Source of the DNA: Sphingomonas cavernae
Lineage (GTDB): Bacteria; Pseudomonadota; Alphaproteobacteria; Sphingomonadales; Sphingomonadaceae
DNA: 64,000 nt
Direction of reading: 5' to 3'
NCBI RefSeq assembly: GCF_003590775.1
Contig: NZ_QYUM01000002.1
Span: 744,001 to 808,000 of the forward strand
Shown: positions 9,701 through 18,615 of the stretch, one piece after another
Position numbering within the stretch: the stretch's first letter is position 1
Layout of the letters: the number at the start of each line of letters is the position of its first letter
Position numbers and translations under genes: made by a program
Notes under the pieces: generated by a model
Seen by the model: the letters and a program-made list of their open reading frames with translations, nothing else
Database searches by the model: none
What the model was told of the DNA's origin: nothing

Positions 9701-12304
9701 CTGGAACGTGTAGGTGCCGTTGGCGGTGACGACATTGGTCGTGCCCGCCGCGGCGATCGCGGTTGTGACGCCGCCGATCGTGACCGAGGTCAGCGTCGCG
9801 GTGTCCGCACCCTGCGTGTCGTTCGCCAGCACATTGCCGCCCGCCGTGCCCGCCGCATCCTCGGCAACGCTGACCGGGGCATCATCGCGCGCGACCGGCA
9901 CGTCGTCGATGATCTCGACCAGCAGGTCGCGGCTATGGCTACCGCCATCAAGGTCGGTGACGACCAGGGGGAAGTCGAGCAGATCGGTCGGATCGGTCAG
10001 CGTGTTATCGGTGAGCGTATAGGTGAAGCCCACTTCGCCCTGGCCCGTGGCCGGGTCATAGCTGTAGCTCGTGACGACGAGCGTGCCCGTCGCATCGCTG
10101 AACACCGTTTGGGGCAGACTGCCGGGCGTGATGACGGTGCCGGCCAATTCGACCTTGGCGACGCCGTCGAACGAGAAGAAGGAGATCGTGCCCGAGGCCG
10201 ATTCGCTTGCCGAGGCGCTGTCCGAACCCGCAGGCTCGCCCGCGCGCGCGGCAAGGCCCGATTCATAGACCGTCACAAAAACCGGTTCGGGCGCCTCAGG
10301 CATGGGCGCGTTCCCGATAAGGATGTCGAGCTTGGCGGTCGAGGTGTCGCCGTCGCCGTCGGTCAGCGTATAGGTGAAACTGTCGGTAACGCCGCCGGGC
10401 GTATGCGGATTGCGGACATAGCTGTAGCTGCCGTCGGCGTTGAGCGTCAGCACGCCGTACTGGCCCACGATCGCCGTACCCGCGCCGACCGAGCTCGTGC
10501 CATTGCCCACGCTCGTGACGGTCGCGCCATCAGCGCCTTGGGTATCCGCACCCGCAGGCCCGCCGGTCGTGCCCGCGCCCGTGATGACATTGCCCGTCGC
10601 TGGGCCGAAGGTGCCGCCAGCAACGCTGTCACTATCTCCGCGCGCGGTCGGCGCGTCGTCGACGATCTTGATGACGAGCGGAGAGGTCGCGCTATCGCCA
10701 TCGCTGTCGGTAACGACAACGGTCAACGTGTCGGTCGTGTTGTTGCCCGAACTATTGTCGGTCAGCGTGTAGCTGTAGCCGATCGCATTGGGCGCAATGC
10801 TGGTGATCGTGAAAACACCCGTCGGCGTCGTGATCGTCTGGCCAACGGCGGTTACCGCGGTGCCGTTGATCGTGACGCTCGCAACGCCATCAGGCGCAGT
10901 GATCGCGATCGAGCCCGAGGTGGTTTCGGCAGGGGTCGCGGCTGCCGACCCCTCGGGCTCGCCCCCGCGTGCGGGCAAGCCCGCCTCGGAAACGCTGGTA
11001 TTCTCGCTGGCGGTCGGCACGCGGACGCCAACGCCGCTGTCGTCGATCGCAATGGTGAGCGTCGTCGTCGACGCATCGCCGTCGCCATCGGTGATCTGGT
11101 AGTTGAAGACGTCGTTGACGCCACCCGGCGTGCCGGGATTGCGGACATAGCTGTAGCTGCCATCGGCCTTGACCGTGAGCACGCCATATTGCCCGTCGAT
11201 CGTGACGCCTGCGGCAGTCACCGCGGCGAAACTTCCGCTGGCGCCAAGCCGGACGCCAGTCACCGCGGCGACGTCCGCGCCGGGCGTATCAGCGCCCGGA
11301 GCACCGCTCGTGGTGCCCGCGCCGGTGAAGACATTGCCCGCCTCGGGGCCATAGGTGCCCGCGGCCACCAAATCGGTGTCCGCGCGCGCGGTTGGCGCGT
11401 CGTCGATGACGTTGATCGTGAGCGTCCCGGTCGCGACGTCGCTATCCTCATCGGTGACGGTCACGGTGAACACGTCAGCCGGATTGCCGTTCAACGTGTT
11501 GTCAGTGAGCGTGTAGCTGTAGTCGATCCGCCCCTCGGCGATCGCGGTGATGGTGAGCGTGCCGAAGGGCCCGGTGATCGTCTGGCCGACCGCGGTCACG
11601 GCCACACCGTCTATCGCGACGCCCGCCAGCCCATCGGGCGCGGTGAACAGGATCGAGCCCGTCGTCGTCTCGCTATTGGCAGCGGCGTTCGAGCCCGCGG
11701 GCTCGCCGCCGCGCGCGGGCAGCCCCGCCTCGTTGACCGAGGCCGAGGCGATCGCCGCGCCCGCCGCATTGTCGGCAGACACGATCGAAATGGTGGGCTC
11801 GCGGTCGGGCTGCGCGGGGAAGAGCTCGCTCTCTTCATATTGAGCGAAGGCAAGCTCGGTCGGCGGCAGCAGATCGCCCAGGTCGAAGGGATCGGAGATC
11901 GCACCGACGGGCGCCTCGAAATTGCCGCCCGAGCTCTGCGGTGGGCCTGCGGCGGGCTGGGGCTCGTCGCCGATGAGCAGCGCGGCGAGGTTGAGCGCCG
12001 GGATCTCGACGCCGCCGATCACGATCTGCGGCACGAACACCGCGCCATCGACGATCACCATCTGCGAGCCGTCGGGAAGCTGGACGACAAGATCGCGGCC
12101 CGAAACGCTGATATGGTCGAGCGATGCGCCCTCGGGGAGGGTCACGACACCATCGGGGCCGGGGATGACGCGCAGCGTGCCTGGCGCCATTGCCGCCTGC
12201 TGCAGCGCGGCGATCGCCTGCGCCTCTTGCGCGGTGGAAGTCTGTTCGACTTCGCCTGTTGCCTGCTGCGCGAGTTCGCGGCCAGAAATGCGCTCGAAAT
12301 CCAT
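3731..12304 (-). CDS. Giant RTX adhesin, LapA/BapA-like type I secretion substrate
   Basis: 2857-residue surface adhesin. The ATG at 12304 follows GGGGAGTGGGG; a longer frame exists but is not needed. Order of parts: an N-terminal retention-module-like region (1-130) ending in the tetrapeptide PAAG at 117-120, a possible LapG cleavage site; alternating immunoglobulin/VCBS-like and T1SS-143-type repeats (about 130-2230) with recurring [19 protein letters not shown] and GSYSY motifs; RTX calcium-binding nonapeptides (about 2230-2290, [15 protein letters not shown]); EF-hand-like DxNGDG loops (about 2450-2560). Then come a hydrophobic stretch (about 2625-2646) and an Ala/Asp-rich tail of about 200 residues. 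Type I substrates carry their export signal at the C-terminus. It is the first gene of the secretion operon. The likely role is biofilm or surface attachment. The hydrophobic stretch after the RTX block is unusual. Confidence 0.93.
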   Translation of the reverse strand: MDFERISGRELAQQATGEVEQTSTAQEAQAIAALQQAAMAPGTLRVIPGPDGVVTLPEGASLDHISVSGRDLVVQLPDGSQMVIVDGAVFVPQIVIGGVEIPALNLAALLIGDEPQPAAGPPQSSGGNFEAPVGAISDPFDLGDLLPPTELAFAQYEESELFPAQPDREPTISIVSADNAAGAAIASASVNEAGLPARGGEPAGSNAAANSETTTGSILFTAPDGLAGVAIDGVAVTAVGQTITGPFGTLTITAIAEGRIDYSYTLTDNTLNGNPADVFTVTVTDEDSDVATGTLTINVIDDAPTARADTDLVAAGTYGPEAGNVFTGAGTTSGAPGADTPGADVAAVTGVRLGASGSFAAVTAAGVTIDGQYGVLTVKADGSYSYVRNPGTPGGVNDVFNYQITDGDGDASTTTLTIAIDDSGVGVRVPTASENTSVSEAGLPARGGEPEGSAAATPAETTSGSIAITAPDGVASVTINGTAVTAVGQTITTPTGVFTITSIAPNAIGYSYTLTDNSSGNNTTDTLTVVVTDSDGDSATSPLVIKIVDDAPTARGDSDSVAGGTFGPATGNVITGAGTTGGPAGADTQGADGATVTSVGNGTSSVGAGTAIVGQYGVLTLNADGSYSYVRNPHTPGGVTDSFTYTLTDGDGDTSTAKLDILIGNAPMPEAPEPVFVTVYESGLAARAGEPAGSDSASASESASGTISFFSFDGVAKVELAGTVITPGSLPQTVFSDATGTLVVTSYSYDPATGQGEVGFTYTLTDNTLTDPTDLLDFPLVVTDLDGGSHSRDLLVEIIDDVPVARDDAPVSVAEDAAGTAGGNVLANDTQGADTATLTSVTIGGVTTAIAAAGTTNVVTANGTYTFQANGAWTFDPSANLNNASGVDASFSYVITDGDNDTSTANQPITITDGAGPAAGAPLNLFVDDQFLPGGNMPDGSVPATPHTGIITFTAGSDAIVSMVFGTDLSGLGGGLVWTRVSDTQIVGKDGATTIVTLDLTRIGDNAQIKATLSDNYDSHPGIDIDDLVALGSVNVVATDIDGDTATGTVSVSVSDDLPIASDQTDDVTEDGPVVADGNVMTGVGGTDANTTDGDPDRPGADGAVVTSVRFDGTTVAAGTAIAGKYGTLVINADGSYSYTLDNANPLVQALSAGQGLSDVFFYTLTDGDGDTDTTTLKIRITGANDGVTITGLGVEGGELIVNEDDLLDGSSPDAPALIQTGSFSFNAADGLGTVTVGGVAVISDGSFTAQTITTALGTLKITGFTPVTAPDGSIIGGSFTYRYTLTDNTLTHGAPGEDSVLASFPVIVTDADGSTANASLDVRIIDDVPVATDEPGRTVVEGATVTGTLDFVGGADGARVTHVNGAALVFGVDGYSQAVDIGHGAIRVKADGSYSFTADASVNGAGAASAVFTVTDGDNDTDTGTVSFTVTDGAGPAAGAPITLTLDDQNLADGSTPAGPDSDTDSIVFTPGSDAIASIAFGASVAGLGGGLTWTRVSDTQIVGKDGATTIVTLDLVRAGDSAQVKATLNDNYDSHPGINLDDLVNLGSVGVVATDTDGDTAVGTATVTVSDDVPVARDDTDRVNEGATETGNVLTGIGTVGGAANADAPGADGYHASGAVAGVASINVPANSDTTVDGSGNYQLSGQYGVLTLNKDGSYSYKANANAVTSNAVDSFTYTIRDGDGDTTTAMLRINVNNVTLTADNQTKTVYEAALDTSATGSDLGAGTVTGSNPGLATETVTGQLAATGAVGYTPQTITGNYGLFKLNANGSYTYTLTKPYDTTPDANNGNNTEAARESFTYTASDASGNTVTGTIKIDIVDDKPDASNDTANLQVVVDDLGVGSIVAKWTNVDMTSDNTTNYDRDGDGQTDEIRWGTGSNGSSGYGFVDNPALSSTPVLTNQTFYLGTFTHFNQPVNGGTLESTTLSVTFMATINGEEVEVGPILVNFTHTETSNTSDPNASRDIISIATSTATVNIAGQNYTLDIRGFVDENNNIVSTVRTYEGQTNSYQLAVRFVSSDSTNVTKTGDVLQNDVRGADGGLLTAVTGYNSSDNTANGASNYEVLGRYGKLVINKNGSYTYTLTTDGASVPAGAQETFSYTITDGDGDTDTANLVINISKVDGGDNFATGDRVLTNQSGAGAIVVPEAALLYNDNPGTTVAGVTPNTAGGDNATRAGGNVTFTDGGTNGGSFTYTGSNGGNTEPTNVSVDRGAAGNATINGTDYSEILIGRDGSADTLNGNGGKDYLLGKGGNDTLNGGIGHDILVGGKGEDTLTGGSGADRFVFSASDSVATVGGSGRNGTISGFDKISDFNVSQDILDLAGTPFVAVDTNGTNGNDSALRVSSSSGSTVKSHAISNGMISFATTDSYSSGTPIDVNSDARVAAVVQYLQLNDLGAPGATVAFVSDGDTYVYQQVGDAPNAGNDILVKLEDTSISNLSSLIGSTVTPVVLDLDGDGVELVDRSAGVTFDYDVDGVREATAWAGSDDGILALDRNGDGVVNNGAEIVFGGNGLTDLQGLAANFDSNGDGILDASDIGFSKFGVWQDANGNGVSEAGEFRSLGDMGIASLKLTSDGKAYSAANDDVVVHGETVFTRTDGSTGVAGDVSFATGGAARPDEAGRQAVAIGLTGLASALVAASLVAAPLLTPESGKTDAKTGGDMATPAADATQSQADVSVKSAPDGEAMQPLALDAHKPESAPLAHLDRGSDDDGGRGGDATRMADEGMTDHASTPLLSDSDAAIADIADHAAPLFIDMVAMPAIPAAMAPVADAVAAPQSEALASVLADALGGGAGDGPDIDALLAAATGDSGDPAGLLAAMGGNDAAAFAGGMATGHGFDFAMLTHDAVLAVNHG
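7758..7823. repeat. 66-bp exact direct repeat inside adhesin gene, copy 1
   Basis: Identical base for base to 9309-9374. It encodes the [22 protein letters not shown] segment of one adhesin repeat unit. Flanking DNA is similar but not identical, so this is the best-conserved core of a duplicated module. Confidence 0.9.
9309..9374. repeat. 66-bp exact direct repeat inside adhesin gene, copy 2
   Basis: Second copy of the repeat at 7758-7823, about 1.55 kb away and in the same frame. Recombination between the two would delete a whole number of codons if the spacing (1551 bp, divisible by three) is preserved, shortening the adhesin without a frameshift. Confidence 0.9.
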
Positions 12305-12823
12305 AATCCCCACTCCCCACACAATTTCACCGGCCGAAACCGCGCTGGGTGAATGGAGGATCTGGCCGTCACGGCGCCCACAGACGCCAAAAAAGGCAGC
12401 AGGCCACCTCGCTAAAAAACCGATGCATCTCGGCCCTTTAGGTGCAGGAATGCCCCCACATCCGCCAAGCACAGCCATGCTTCCAGCACGACTACTCTTT
12501 GCGTCGCTCTCAAGGGCGCGGGGCGACCCCACGACTCGGCCCTTACTTGGCTTTAATAATTTGGTAACCATGCGAAGTCACGCCCTTTTAGGGTTAACGC
12601 TTTTTAATATTTGTAAACTTCGGTGTTTTCATTACGCAGGTGTGGCGATTTGGAGAGCAGCCCGGCATGCCCGCGCGAAGCCGTAGCGGCATCAAAAATG
12701 ACGCTGAATCCGATAGCTATGCATGGCGTCGCCCGGTCATCCCGGGCCGGTTGCGTGCCCGCGAAAAACTTGCTCCGATGCGACGAGAGACGTCCAGGTC
12801 ATAGAATAAAGGGGTCGATCAGC
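12305..12823. promoter_or_regulatory. Divergent intergenic region between adhesin operon and TPR-sulfotransferase gene
   Basis: 519 bp with no supported gene. The part nearest the adhesin is G+C rich. An A+T-rich island (about 12546-12640, with TTTAATAATTTGG and TTTTTAATATTTG) stands out sharply from the surrounding DNA and is the most plausible site for promoters facing both ways. I could not assign a specific sigma factor site. TTAA motifs there have a six-base spacer, not the seven-base spacer of a CtrA box. Confidence 0.45.
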
Positions 12824-14626
12824 ATGCCACTTGCCGAGGCGCGCACGAAGGGAAGCATCGACGAGGCGCTCACACATGGCCGCGCGTTACTCAACGAATC
12901 GCCCCTGCTGGCCGCCCGACAGGCGCGCGAGATCCTCGCGGTCGACCCGGCCAATGCCGAGGCCTTGCGTCTGCTCGCGCGATCGCTGCGCGCCACGGGC
13001 GACGACGACTCGGCCGAACGCGCCGAACTCGATGCGATCGCCGCTTCGGTGCATGATCCCGAACTGGTGCAGGCGGCGCACGCGCTGCTCGACAACGCGC
13101 TTGCCGATGCCGAGCGCATATTGCGCCCGCGTCTCAAGACGAATCCTTTCGACGTCGCGGCAATCCGGATGATGGCCGAGCTTGCGGGGCGGCTGGGGCG
13201 CTATGGCGATGCAGAGAATCTGCTGCGACGCGCGCTCGAGCTGGCGCCCGGCTTCGCGGCCGCGCGCGGCAATCTCGCGACCGTGCTCTATCGCCAGAAT
13301 CGCGCGCCCGAGGCGATCGCCGAGCTCGACCGGTTGCTCGACGCCGACCCCGCCAACCCGGCGCACCGCAACCTGAAAGCCGCGGCGCTCGGCCGGGTCG
13401 GCGGTTTCGACGAGGCGATCGCGTTGTACGAGGATGTGCTGCAGCGCTTTCCCGACCAACCCAAGGTGTGGATGAGCTACGGCCATGTGCTCAAGACCGT
13501 CGGACGCCAGACCGACAGTATCGCCGCCTATCGTCGGGCGATCACGATCGCGCCGGGGCTGGGCGAGGTATGGTGGAGCCTCGCCAACCTCAAGACCATC
13601 GCGCTCGATGCCGACGATATCGCAGCGATGACCGCTGCGCTCGAACAGACCGAACTCGGCGCTGAAGATCGCTTCCACCTCCATTTCGCGCTGGGCAAGG
13701 CGCTCGAGGATCAGGCGCGCGCGGAAGGCGCGTTCGCGCATTATGCCGAGGGCAACCGTTTGCGGCGCGCGATGATCGACTATGATCCGCAGGAAATCAG
13801 TAGCCTTGTCGAGAGAAGCCGCGCGCTGTTCACCGCAGAATTTTTCGGTACACGCGCTGGGCACGGATCAACCGCGGCCGATCCGATCTTCATCCTCGGC
13901 ATGCCGCGCGCGGGATCAACGCTGATAGAGCAGATCCTCGCCAGCCATGCGCTCGTCGAGGGCACGCACGAACTGCCCGATATCGGCGCGATCGCGCTGC
14001 GGCTCGGCCGGGGTGATGCGCGCTATCCCGAATGCGCCGATGCAATGAATGCTGAAGCATTTGCCACGCTCGGCAACGAATATCTTGAAAGGACGCGCGT
14101 AAATCGCAAGACAAATCGCCCCTTTTTCATCGACAAGATGCCCAACAACTGGGCGCATGTTCCACTGATCCACCTGATCCTGCCCAATGCGAAGATCATC
14201 GACGCACGACGCCATCCGCTCGCCTGTTGCTTCTCCAACTTCAAGCAGCATTTCGCGCGCGGCCAGGGCTTCAGCTATGCGCTTGAGGACATGGCACGTT
14301 ATTATCGCGATTATGTGAAGCTTATGGCACACGTCGACGCGGTGCTGCCCGGGCGCGTCCACCGTGTGGTCCATGAGGCGCTGGTCGACGATACCGAGGC
14401 GGAGGTCCGCCGGCTGCTCGCCTATCTTGGTCTCGATTTCGATCCCGGCTGCCTGCGCTTCTGGGAGACCGATCGGCCCGTCCGGACCGCGAGCTCCGAA
14501 CAGGTCCGCCGCCCGATCAGCCGCGAGGGGCTGGATCAGTGGCAGGCGTTCGAGCCTTGGCTGGATCTGCTCAAAAATGCGCTCGGCCCAGTCCTCGACC
14601 GATATCCTGAAGCCCCGCCGCCTTGA
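12824..14626 (+). CDS. TPR-repeat sulfotransferase
   Basis: 600-residue cytoplasmic protein with N-terminal tetratricopeptide repeats (about 20-320) and a C-terminal PAPS-dependent sulfotransferase domain. The 5'-phosphosulfate loop is seen in ILGMPRAGSTLIEQIL (about residue 365). The 3'-phosphate site is seen in AKIIDARRHPLACCFSNFKQ, a clear family match. The ATG at 12824 has AAAGGGG upstream; an in-frame extension to 12623 lacks coding character. Proteins of this architecture are common in sphingomonads and Caulobacter, often beside TonB-dependent receptors, as here (140 bp upstream of one). The acceptor substrate is unknown. Sulfation of a polysaccharide or peptide is the usual guess and cannot be read from the sequence. 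Confidence 0.9.
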   Translation: MPLAEARTKGSIDEALTHGRALLNESPLLAARQAREILAVDPANAEALRLLARSLRATGDDDSAERAELDAIAASVHDPELVQAAHALLDNALADAERILRPRLKTNPFDVAAIRMMAELAGRLGRYGDAENLLRRALELAPGFAAARGNLATVLYRQNRAPEAIAELDRLLDADPANPAHRNLKAAALGRVGGFDEAIALYEDVLQRFPDQPKVWMSYGHVLKTVGRQTDSIAAYRRAITIAPGLGEVWWSLANLKTIALDADDIAAMTAALEQTELGAEDRFHLHFALGKALEDQARAEGAFAHYAEGNRLRRAMIDYDPQEISSLVERSRALFTAEFFGTRAGHGSTAADPIFILGMPRAGSTLIEQILASHALVEGTHELPDIGAIALRLGRGDARYPECADAMNAEAFATLGNEYLERTRVNRKTNRPFFIDKMPNNWAHVPLIHLILPNAKIIDARRHPLACCFSNFKQHFARGQGFSYALEDMARYYRDYVKLMAHVDAVLPGRVHRVVHEALVDDTEAEVRRLLAYLGLDFDPGCLRFWETDRPVRTASSEQVRRPISREGLDQWQAFEPWLDLLKNALGPVLDRYPEAPPP

Positions 14627-14681
14627 AAGTTTCGTGATATTTTCGTCACAGGGCGGCGCCAATCGTTACCGACGAAAGGCT

Positions 14682-14695
14682 TTGATCGAAATCAA
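14682..14695. promoter_or_regulatory. FNR/FixK-type box upstream of TonB-dependent receptor
   Basis: TTGATCGAAATCAA is a perfect match to the TTGAT-N4-ATCAA consensus of the FNR/FixK/Anr family; the arms extend to six bases (TTTGAT/ATCAAA). It lies about 70 bp before the receptor start codon, a workable distance for an activator site. No FNR gene is in the window. Confidence 0.6.
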
Positions 14696-14765
14696 AATTG
14701 ACGCTCTCCCGAAAGCGACTCAGATTTCGTTTCTAATGTGAACGCTTTCCTTAAGGGGCAGGAAT

Positions 14766-17192
14766 ATGCGCGTTTCCGATCTCGACCAGAGCCACAGTTC
14801 CGTCCGTCTGACCATTGCCGCGCTGCTGGGAACGACGATGCTCGCCACCAGTGCGACCGCGCTGGCACAAAGCACCGAACCGAAGGCATCGAACAGTGAC
14901 GTCATCATCGTCACCGCGCAGAAACGCGAGGAAAATCTGCAGGATGTTCCGATTGCGATCACCGCGATCGGCACCGAGAAGCTCGAGCAGCTCCAGGTCA
15001 CCGATTTCGATGACTATGCGCGCTTCCTGCCCAATGTCAGCTATCAGACGACCGGTCCCGGCGGCGCGAATGTCTATTTCCGCGGCGTCGCCTCGGGCGA
15101 GAATGCCAACCATTCGGGCCCGCTGCCGCAGGTCGGCATCTATCTCGACGAGCAGCCCATCACGACGACGACGGGCGCGCTCGACATCCATGTCTTCGAC
15201 ATCGCACGCGTCGAGGCGCTGGCCGGTCCGCAAGGCACGCTCTATGGCGCTTCGAGCCAGGCGGGAACGATCCGCATCATCACCAACAAACCCGATACGT
15301 CAGGCTTCTATGGCGCCGCCAATGTCGAAGTGAACACGGTGGCGCATGGCGGCGAGGGATATATCGGCGAGGCCTTCCTCAACGCGCCCATCTCGGACAG
15401 CGCCGCGGTGCGCATCGTCGGCTGGTACAAGAAGGACGCCGGCTATATCGACAATATCCCGGGCTCGCTGACCTTCCCGAGCTCGGGCATCACGATGGAC
15501 AACGCGCCCTTCGTCGAGAAGGACTATAACGACGTCGAGACCTATGGCGGGCGCGCCGCGCTCAGGATCGACCTCGACGACAACTGGACGATCACCCCGC
15601 AGGTGATGGCCCAGAAACAGGTCAGCCACGGATTCTTCGCGCAGGAATCGGGGCTCGACGAGCTTCAGGTGCAGCAGTTCAATCCCGAACGGTTCAACGA
15701 CCGCTGGATCCAGGCGGCGCTGACTATCGAAGGCAAGATCGGCAACTGGGACCTCACCTATGCCGGCGCGTATCTCAAGCGCAAGATCACCGGCGAATCT
15801 GATTATGTCGACTATGCCTATTTCTACGATGCCATTTCGGGATACGGCACGTTCTTCTACGACAATAACGGCGATCTGGTGAACCCCAACCAGTATATCC
15901 AGTCGGTCGACCGCTTCACCAAGCAGAGCCACGAACTCCGCCTCGCCTCGCCGGCCGACAAGCGCGTGCGCTTTATCGGCGGCCTGTTCTATCAGCGCCA
16001 GACGCACAATATCGAACAGAACTACATCATCGACAATATTGCGGACTCGATCACCGTTCCCGGCACCGACAGCAATATCTGGCTGACCAAGCAGTTGCGC
16101 GTCGATCGCGACTATGCCGCCTTTGGCGAGCTGACTGCCGATGTGACAAACAAGCTGAGCGTGACGCTGGGAACGCGCATTTATTATTTCGACAACACGC
16201 TCGTCGGCTTCTTCGGCTATAACAATCCGGGCTTCAGCTCGAACCCCGACTATCTGTGCCAGGGACCGTCGCAGGTTAAGGGCTCCCCCTGCACCAATCT
16301 CGACAAACGCACGCAGGACACCGATTTCATCCACAAGATCAACCTGACCTACAAGTTCAACGACGACGCGCTGGTCTATGCCACGGCATCGCGTGGCTTC
16401 CGGCCGGGCGGCATCAACCGTCGTGGTTCGATTCCGCCATATCTCGCGGACTTCGTCGACAATTACGAAATCGGCTTCAAGACGACATGGTGGGACAAGC
16501 GGCTACGGATCAACGCCGCGGTCTATCAGCTCGACTGGACCAACACGCAATTGTCCTTCCTCGGCGCAAACGGGCTGACCGAGATCCGCAATGCGGGCAA
16601 CGCCCGGATTCGCGGCGCCGAGTTTGACGTCTATGTGCGGCCGGCCGAGGGATTCACGCTGACCTTTGGTGGCTCCTACAACGATGCCGAGATCACAGAG
16701 GATTTCTGCACTTTTGCCAATCAGGCCTTTGACTGCTCACTGCCGGGCCCGGATACCGACGACGATGGCATCCCCGATCCGAATGCGGTTCTGGCGCCCG
16801 CAGGAACACGTCTGCCGATCACCGCGAAGTTCAAGGGCAATGCGGTCGCGCGCTACGAGGTTCCGATCGGCAGCCTGAATGCCCATTTCCAGGGCAGTGT
16901 TACTCATGAGGGCAAGCGGACGAGCGATCTTCGCCTCTTCGAGCGCGACCTGCTCGGATCGCTCCCCGCTTATACCACCGTCGACCTTAGCGCGGGCATC
17001 GAAGGCAAAAGCTGGTCTGCCGAGATCTTCGTGCGCAATCTGTTCGACGAGCTCGGCTCAGTCGGCAAGGCGATCCAGTGCGTTGAGACGACGTGCGGCG
17101 ATCCCGACGGCGTCACCGCGATCGGCGGCAAGGTCTATACCTATGTCAGCCAGCCGCGGACGATCGGGATCAAGGTCGGAACCAAGTTCTGA
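14766..17192 (+). CDS. TonB-dependent outer-membrane receptor
   Basis: 808-residue receptor for energised uptake of a large or scarce ligand across the outer membrane. It has a signal peptide (hydrophobic core IAALLGTTMLATSATALAQ) and a TonB box-like segment (DVIIVTAQKREENLQDVPIAITAI) that opens the plug. Plug motifs follow (ALDIHVFDIARVEALAGPQGTLYGASSQAGTIRIITNKP), then a 22-strand barrel ending in aromatic-rich strands and a terminal GIKVGTKF. The start has AGGGGCAGGA just upstream. The VTAQKREENLQDVPIAI form is the type greatly expanded in sphingomonads. The ligand is unknown. The neighbouring sulfotransferase and the FNR-type box are the only contextual hints; the permease downstream could import the same substrate. 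Confidence 0.95.
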   Translation: MRVSDLDQSHSSVRLTIAALLGTTMLATSATALAQSTEPKASNSDVIIVTAQKREENLQDVPIAITAIGTEKLEQLQVTDFDDYARFLPNVSYQTTGPGGANVYFRGVASGENANHSGPLPQVGIYLDEQPITTTTGALDIHVFDIARVEALAGPQGTLYGASSQAGTIRIITNKPDTSGFYGAANVEVNTVAHGGEGYIGEAFLNAPISDSAAVRIVGWYKKDAGYIDNIPGSLTFPSSGITMDNAPFVEKDYNDVETYGGRAALRIDLDDNWTITPQVMAQKQVSHGFFAQESGLDELQVQQFNPERFNDRWIQAALTIEGKIGNWDLTYAGAYLKRKITGESDYVDYAYFYDAISGYGTFFYDNNGDLVNPNQYIQSVDRFTKQSHELRLASPADKRVRFIGGLFYQRQTHNIEQNYIIDNIADSITVPGTDSNIWLTKQLRVDRDYAAFGELTADVTNKLSVTLGTRIYYFDNTLVGFFGYNNPGFSSNPDYLCQGPSQVKGSPCTNLDKRTQDTDFIHKINLTYKFNDDALVYATASRGFRPGGINRRGSIPPYLADFVDNYEIGFKTTWWDKRLRINAAVYQLDWTNTQLSFLGANGLTEIRNAGNARIRGAEFDVYVRPAEGFTLTFGGSYNDAEITEDFCTFANQAFDCSLPGPDTDDDGIPDPNAVLAPAGTRLPITAKFKGNAVARYEVPIGSLNAHFQGSVTHEGKRTSDLRLFERDLLGSLPAYTTVDLSAGIEGKSWSAEIFVRNLFDELGSVGKAIQCVETTCGDPDGVTAIGGKVYTYVSQPRTIGIKVGTKF

Positions 17193-17203
17193 ATTCCCAC
17201 ACG

Positions 17204-17287
17204 TGTCATTCCCGCGTAAGCGGGAATCCAGAGGATGCCGTCATCTTGTTCGAAGCCATCTGGATTCCCGCATTCGCGGGAATGACA
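17204..17287. repeat. REPIN: inverted pair of REP hairpins (ATTCCCGCG family)
   Basis: Two 29-bp arms (17204-17232 and 17259-17287) are near-perfect reverse complements, and each arm is itself a hairpin (ATTCCCGC...GCGGGAAT). The right arm ends seven bases before the permease start codon, so it probably shapes the leader of that mRNA as well as ending the receptor transcript. Confidence 0.85.
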
Positions 17288-17294
17288 TCGTAGT

Positions 17295-18608
17295 ATGAAC
17301 CGCGAGTCAGCCCCAGCCCGCGCACTTGGCTTCTGGATGTGCCTCGCGCTCGTCATGGGCAACATGATCGGCTCGGGCGTCTTCCTGCTTCCCGCGAGCC
17401 TCGCGCCCTATGGCTGGAACGCGCTGTTCGGCTGGATCTTCACGATCGGCGGCGCGCTTTGCCTTGCGCATGTCCTGTCGCGGCTGTCGTCGGCGCTGCC
17501 GCAAGCCGGTGGACCCTATGGTTTCGTCCATGCCGCCTTCGGGCCGCTGCCCGCCTTTGTGATGGGGCTGAGCTACTGGATCTCGGTCTGGGTGGCGAAT
17601 GCCGCAATCGCAATTGCAGCCGTCAGCGCGCTCAGCATCTTCGCGCCGGGGATCACGAAGATATCGGGGCTGCCCGCGCTGCTGTCCGCGGGACTGCTCT
17701 GGACGGTGACGCTGATCAACCTGCGCGGCGCACGATCGGCGGGGTGGTTCCAGATCGTGACGACGGTGCTGAAGCTTCTCCCGCTCATAGCGGTCGTCGT
17801 CATCGCACTGCTCATGGGCGCAGGCGTAGAAAAGACCGAAATCGTCGCTTTTCGCGCCGCAGACATCTCGCCGTCCGCGATCACCGCCACCGCAGCGCTC
17901 ACGCTCTGGGCGATGCTGGGCTTTGAATGCGCCGCGGTGCCGCAAGGCAAGGTCGACAATCCGCAAGTCACCATTCCGCGCGCGACGATGATCGGCACGC
18001 TGCTCGTCGGCCTGCTCTACATCATCGTCTGTTCGGCGGTGACGTTGATGCTCCCCCTAGCGCAGGTCTCGCAGTCCGGCGCGCCCTTCGCCGATTTCAT
18101 CGCGCGCTATTGGGGGGAGCAGCCCGCGCTTTTCGTCGCCCTCTTCGTCGCGATTGCCGCGATCGGCGCGCTGAACGGCTGGGTCCTGATGCAGGGCGAG
18201 GTTGCGCTGTCGATGGCGCGCGCTGGCAGCTTTCCGAGCTGGTTCGCCAAAACCGACGCACGCGAGACGCCTGTACGCGCGCTGCTCGTCTCGAGCGTGC
18301 TCGTCAGCGTGCTCATCTACATGAATTATGAGCGCTCGATGGCGAGCCTCTTCACCTTCATGGCGCTGCTCTCGACCGCCTCGGCGCTCGTCCTCTACCT
18401 GTTTTGCGCACTCGCGAGCCTGCGCCTCGCCTATAAAAAAGTGATCCCGCGCTCGGCGGCTTTCGTCGCCATTGCCAGCCTCGGCGTCATCTATTCCTTG
18501 TGGACCTTCTACGGCGCAGGCTGGGAGGCGAGCGGCTGGATCCTGGTGCTGCTCGCGGTCGGCGTTCCCGTCTATTTCGGCACGCGTCAGATGGCGTTCC
18601 AGCACTGA
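17295..18608 (+). CDS. APC-family amino acid/polyamine permease
   Basis: 437-residue inner-membrane transporter with about twelve hydrophobic segments. The first helix carries the family signature MGNMIGSGVFLLPASLAPYG, where the unwound GSG loop binds the substrate amino group. The fold and length resemble the AdiC/ArcD-like basic amino acid and polyamine antiporters, but specificity cannot be deduced. No normal Shine-Dalgarno sequence precedes the ATG. The upstream REP arm (GGGAATGAC) occupies that position, so translation may depend on that hairpin. The gene converges on the FAD oxidoreductase, only 7 bp between stop codons. It may supply an amino-acid-derived substrate to the oxidase cluster, which is inference from position. 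Confidence 0.88.
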   Translation: MNRESAPARALGFWMCLALVMGNMIGSGVFLLPASLAPYGWNALFGWIFTIGGALCLAHVLSRLSSALPQAGGPYGFVHAAFGPLPAFVMGLSYWISVWVANAAIAIAAVSALSIFAPGITKISGLPALLSAGLLWTVTLINLRGARSAGWFQIVTTVLKLLPLIAVVVIALLMGAGVEKTEIVAFRAADISPSAITATAALTLWAMLGFECAAVPQGKVDNPQVTIPRATMIGTLLVGLLYIIVCSAVTLMLPLAQVSQSGAPFADFIARYWGEQPALFVALFVAIAAIGALNGWVLMQGEVALSMARAGSFPSWFAKTDARETPVRALLVSSVLVSVLIYMNYERSMASLFTFMALLSTASALVLYLFCALASLRLAYKKVIPRSAAFVAIASLGVIYSLWTFYGAGWEASGWILVLLAVGVPVYFGTRQMAFQH

Positions 18609-18615
18609 CCCACGT

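Noticed and set aside
9245-12352. 1035-codon plus-strand frame opposite the adhesin
   Set aside because: Same reason: antisense to the repeat region, low-complexity arginine-rich product, no ribosome site.
12586-12616. Possible CtrA-type TTAA boxes upstream of the adhesin operon
   Set aside because: The spacer between TTAA motifs is six bases, not the seven needed, and the flanks do not fit the consensus.
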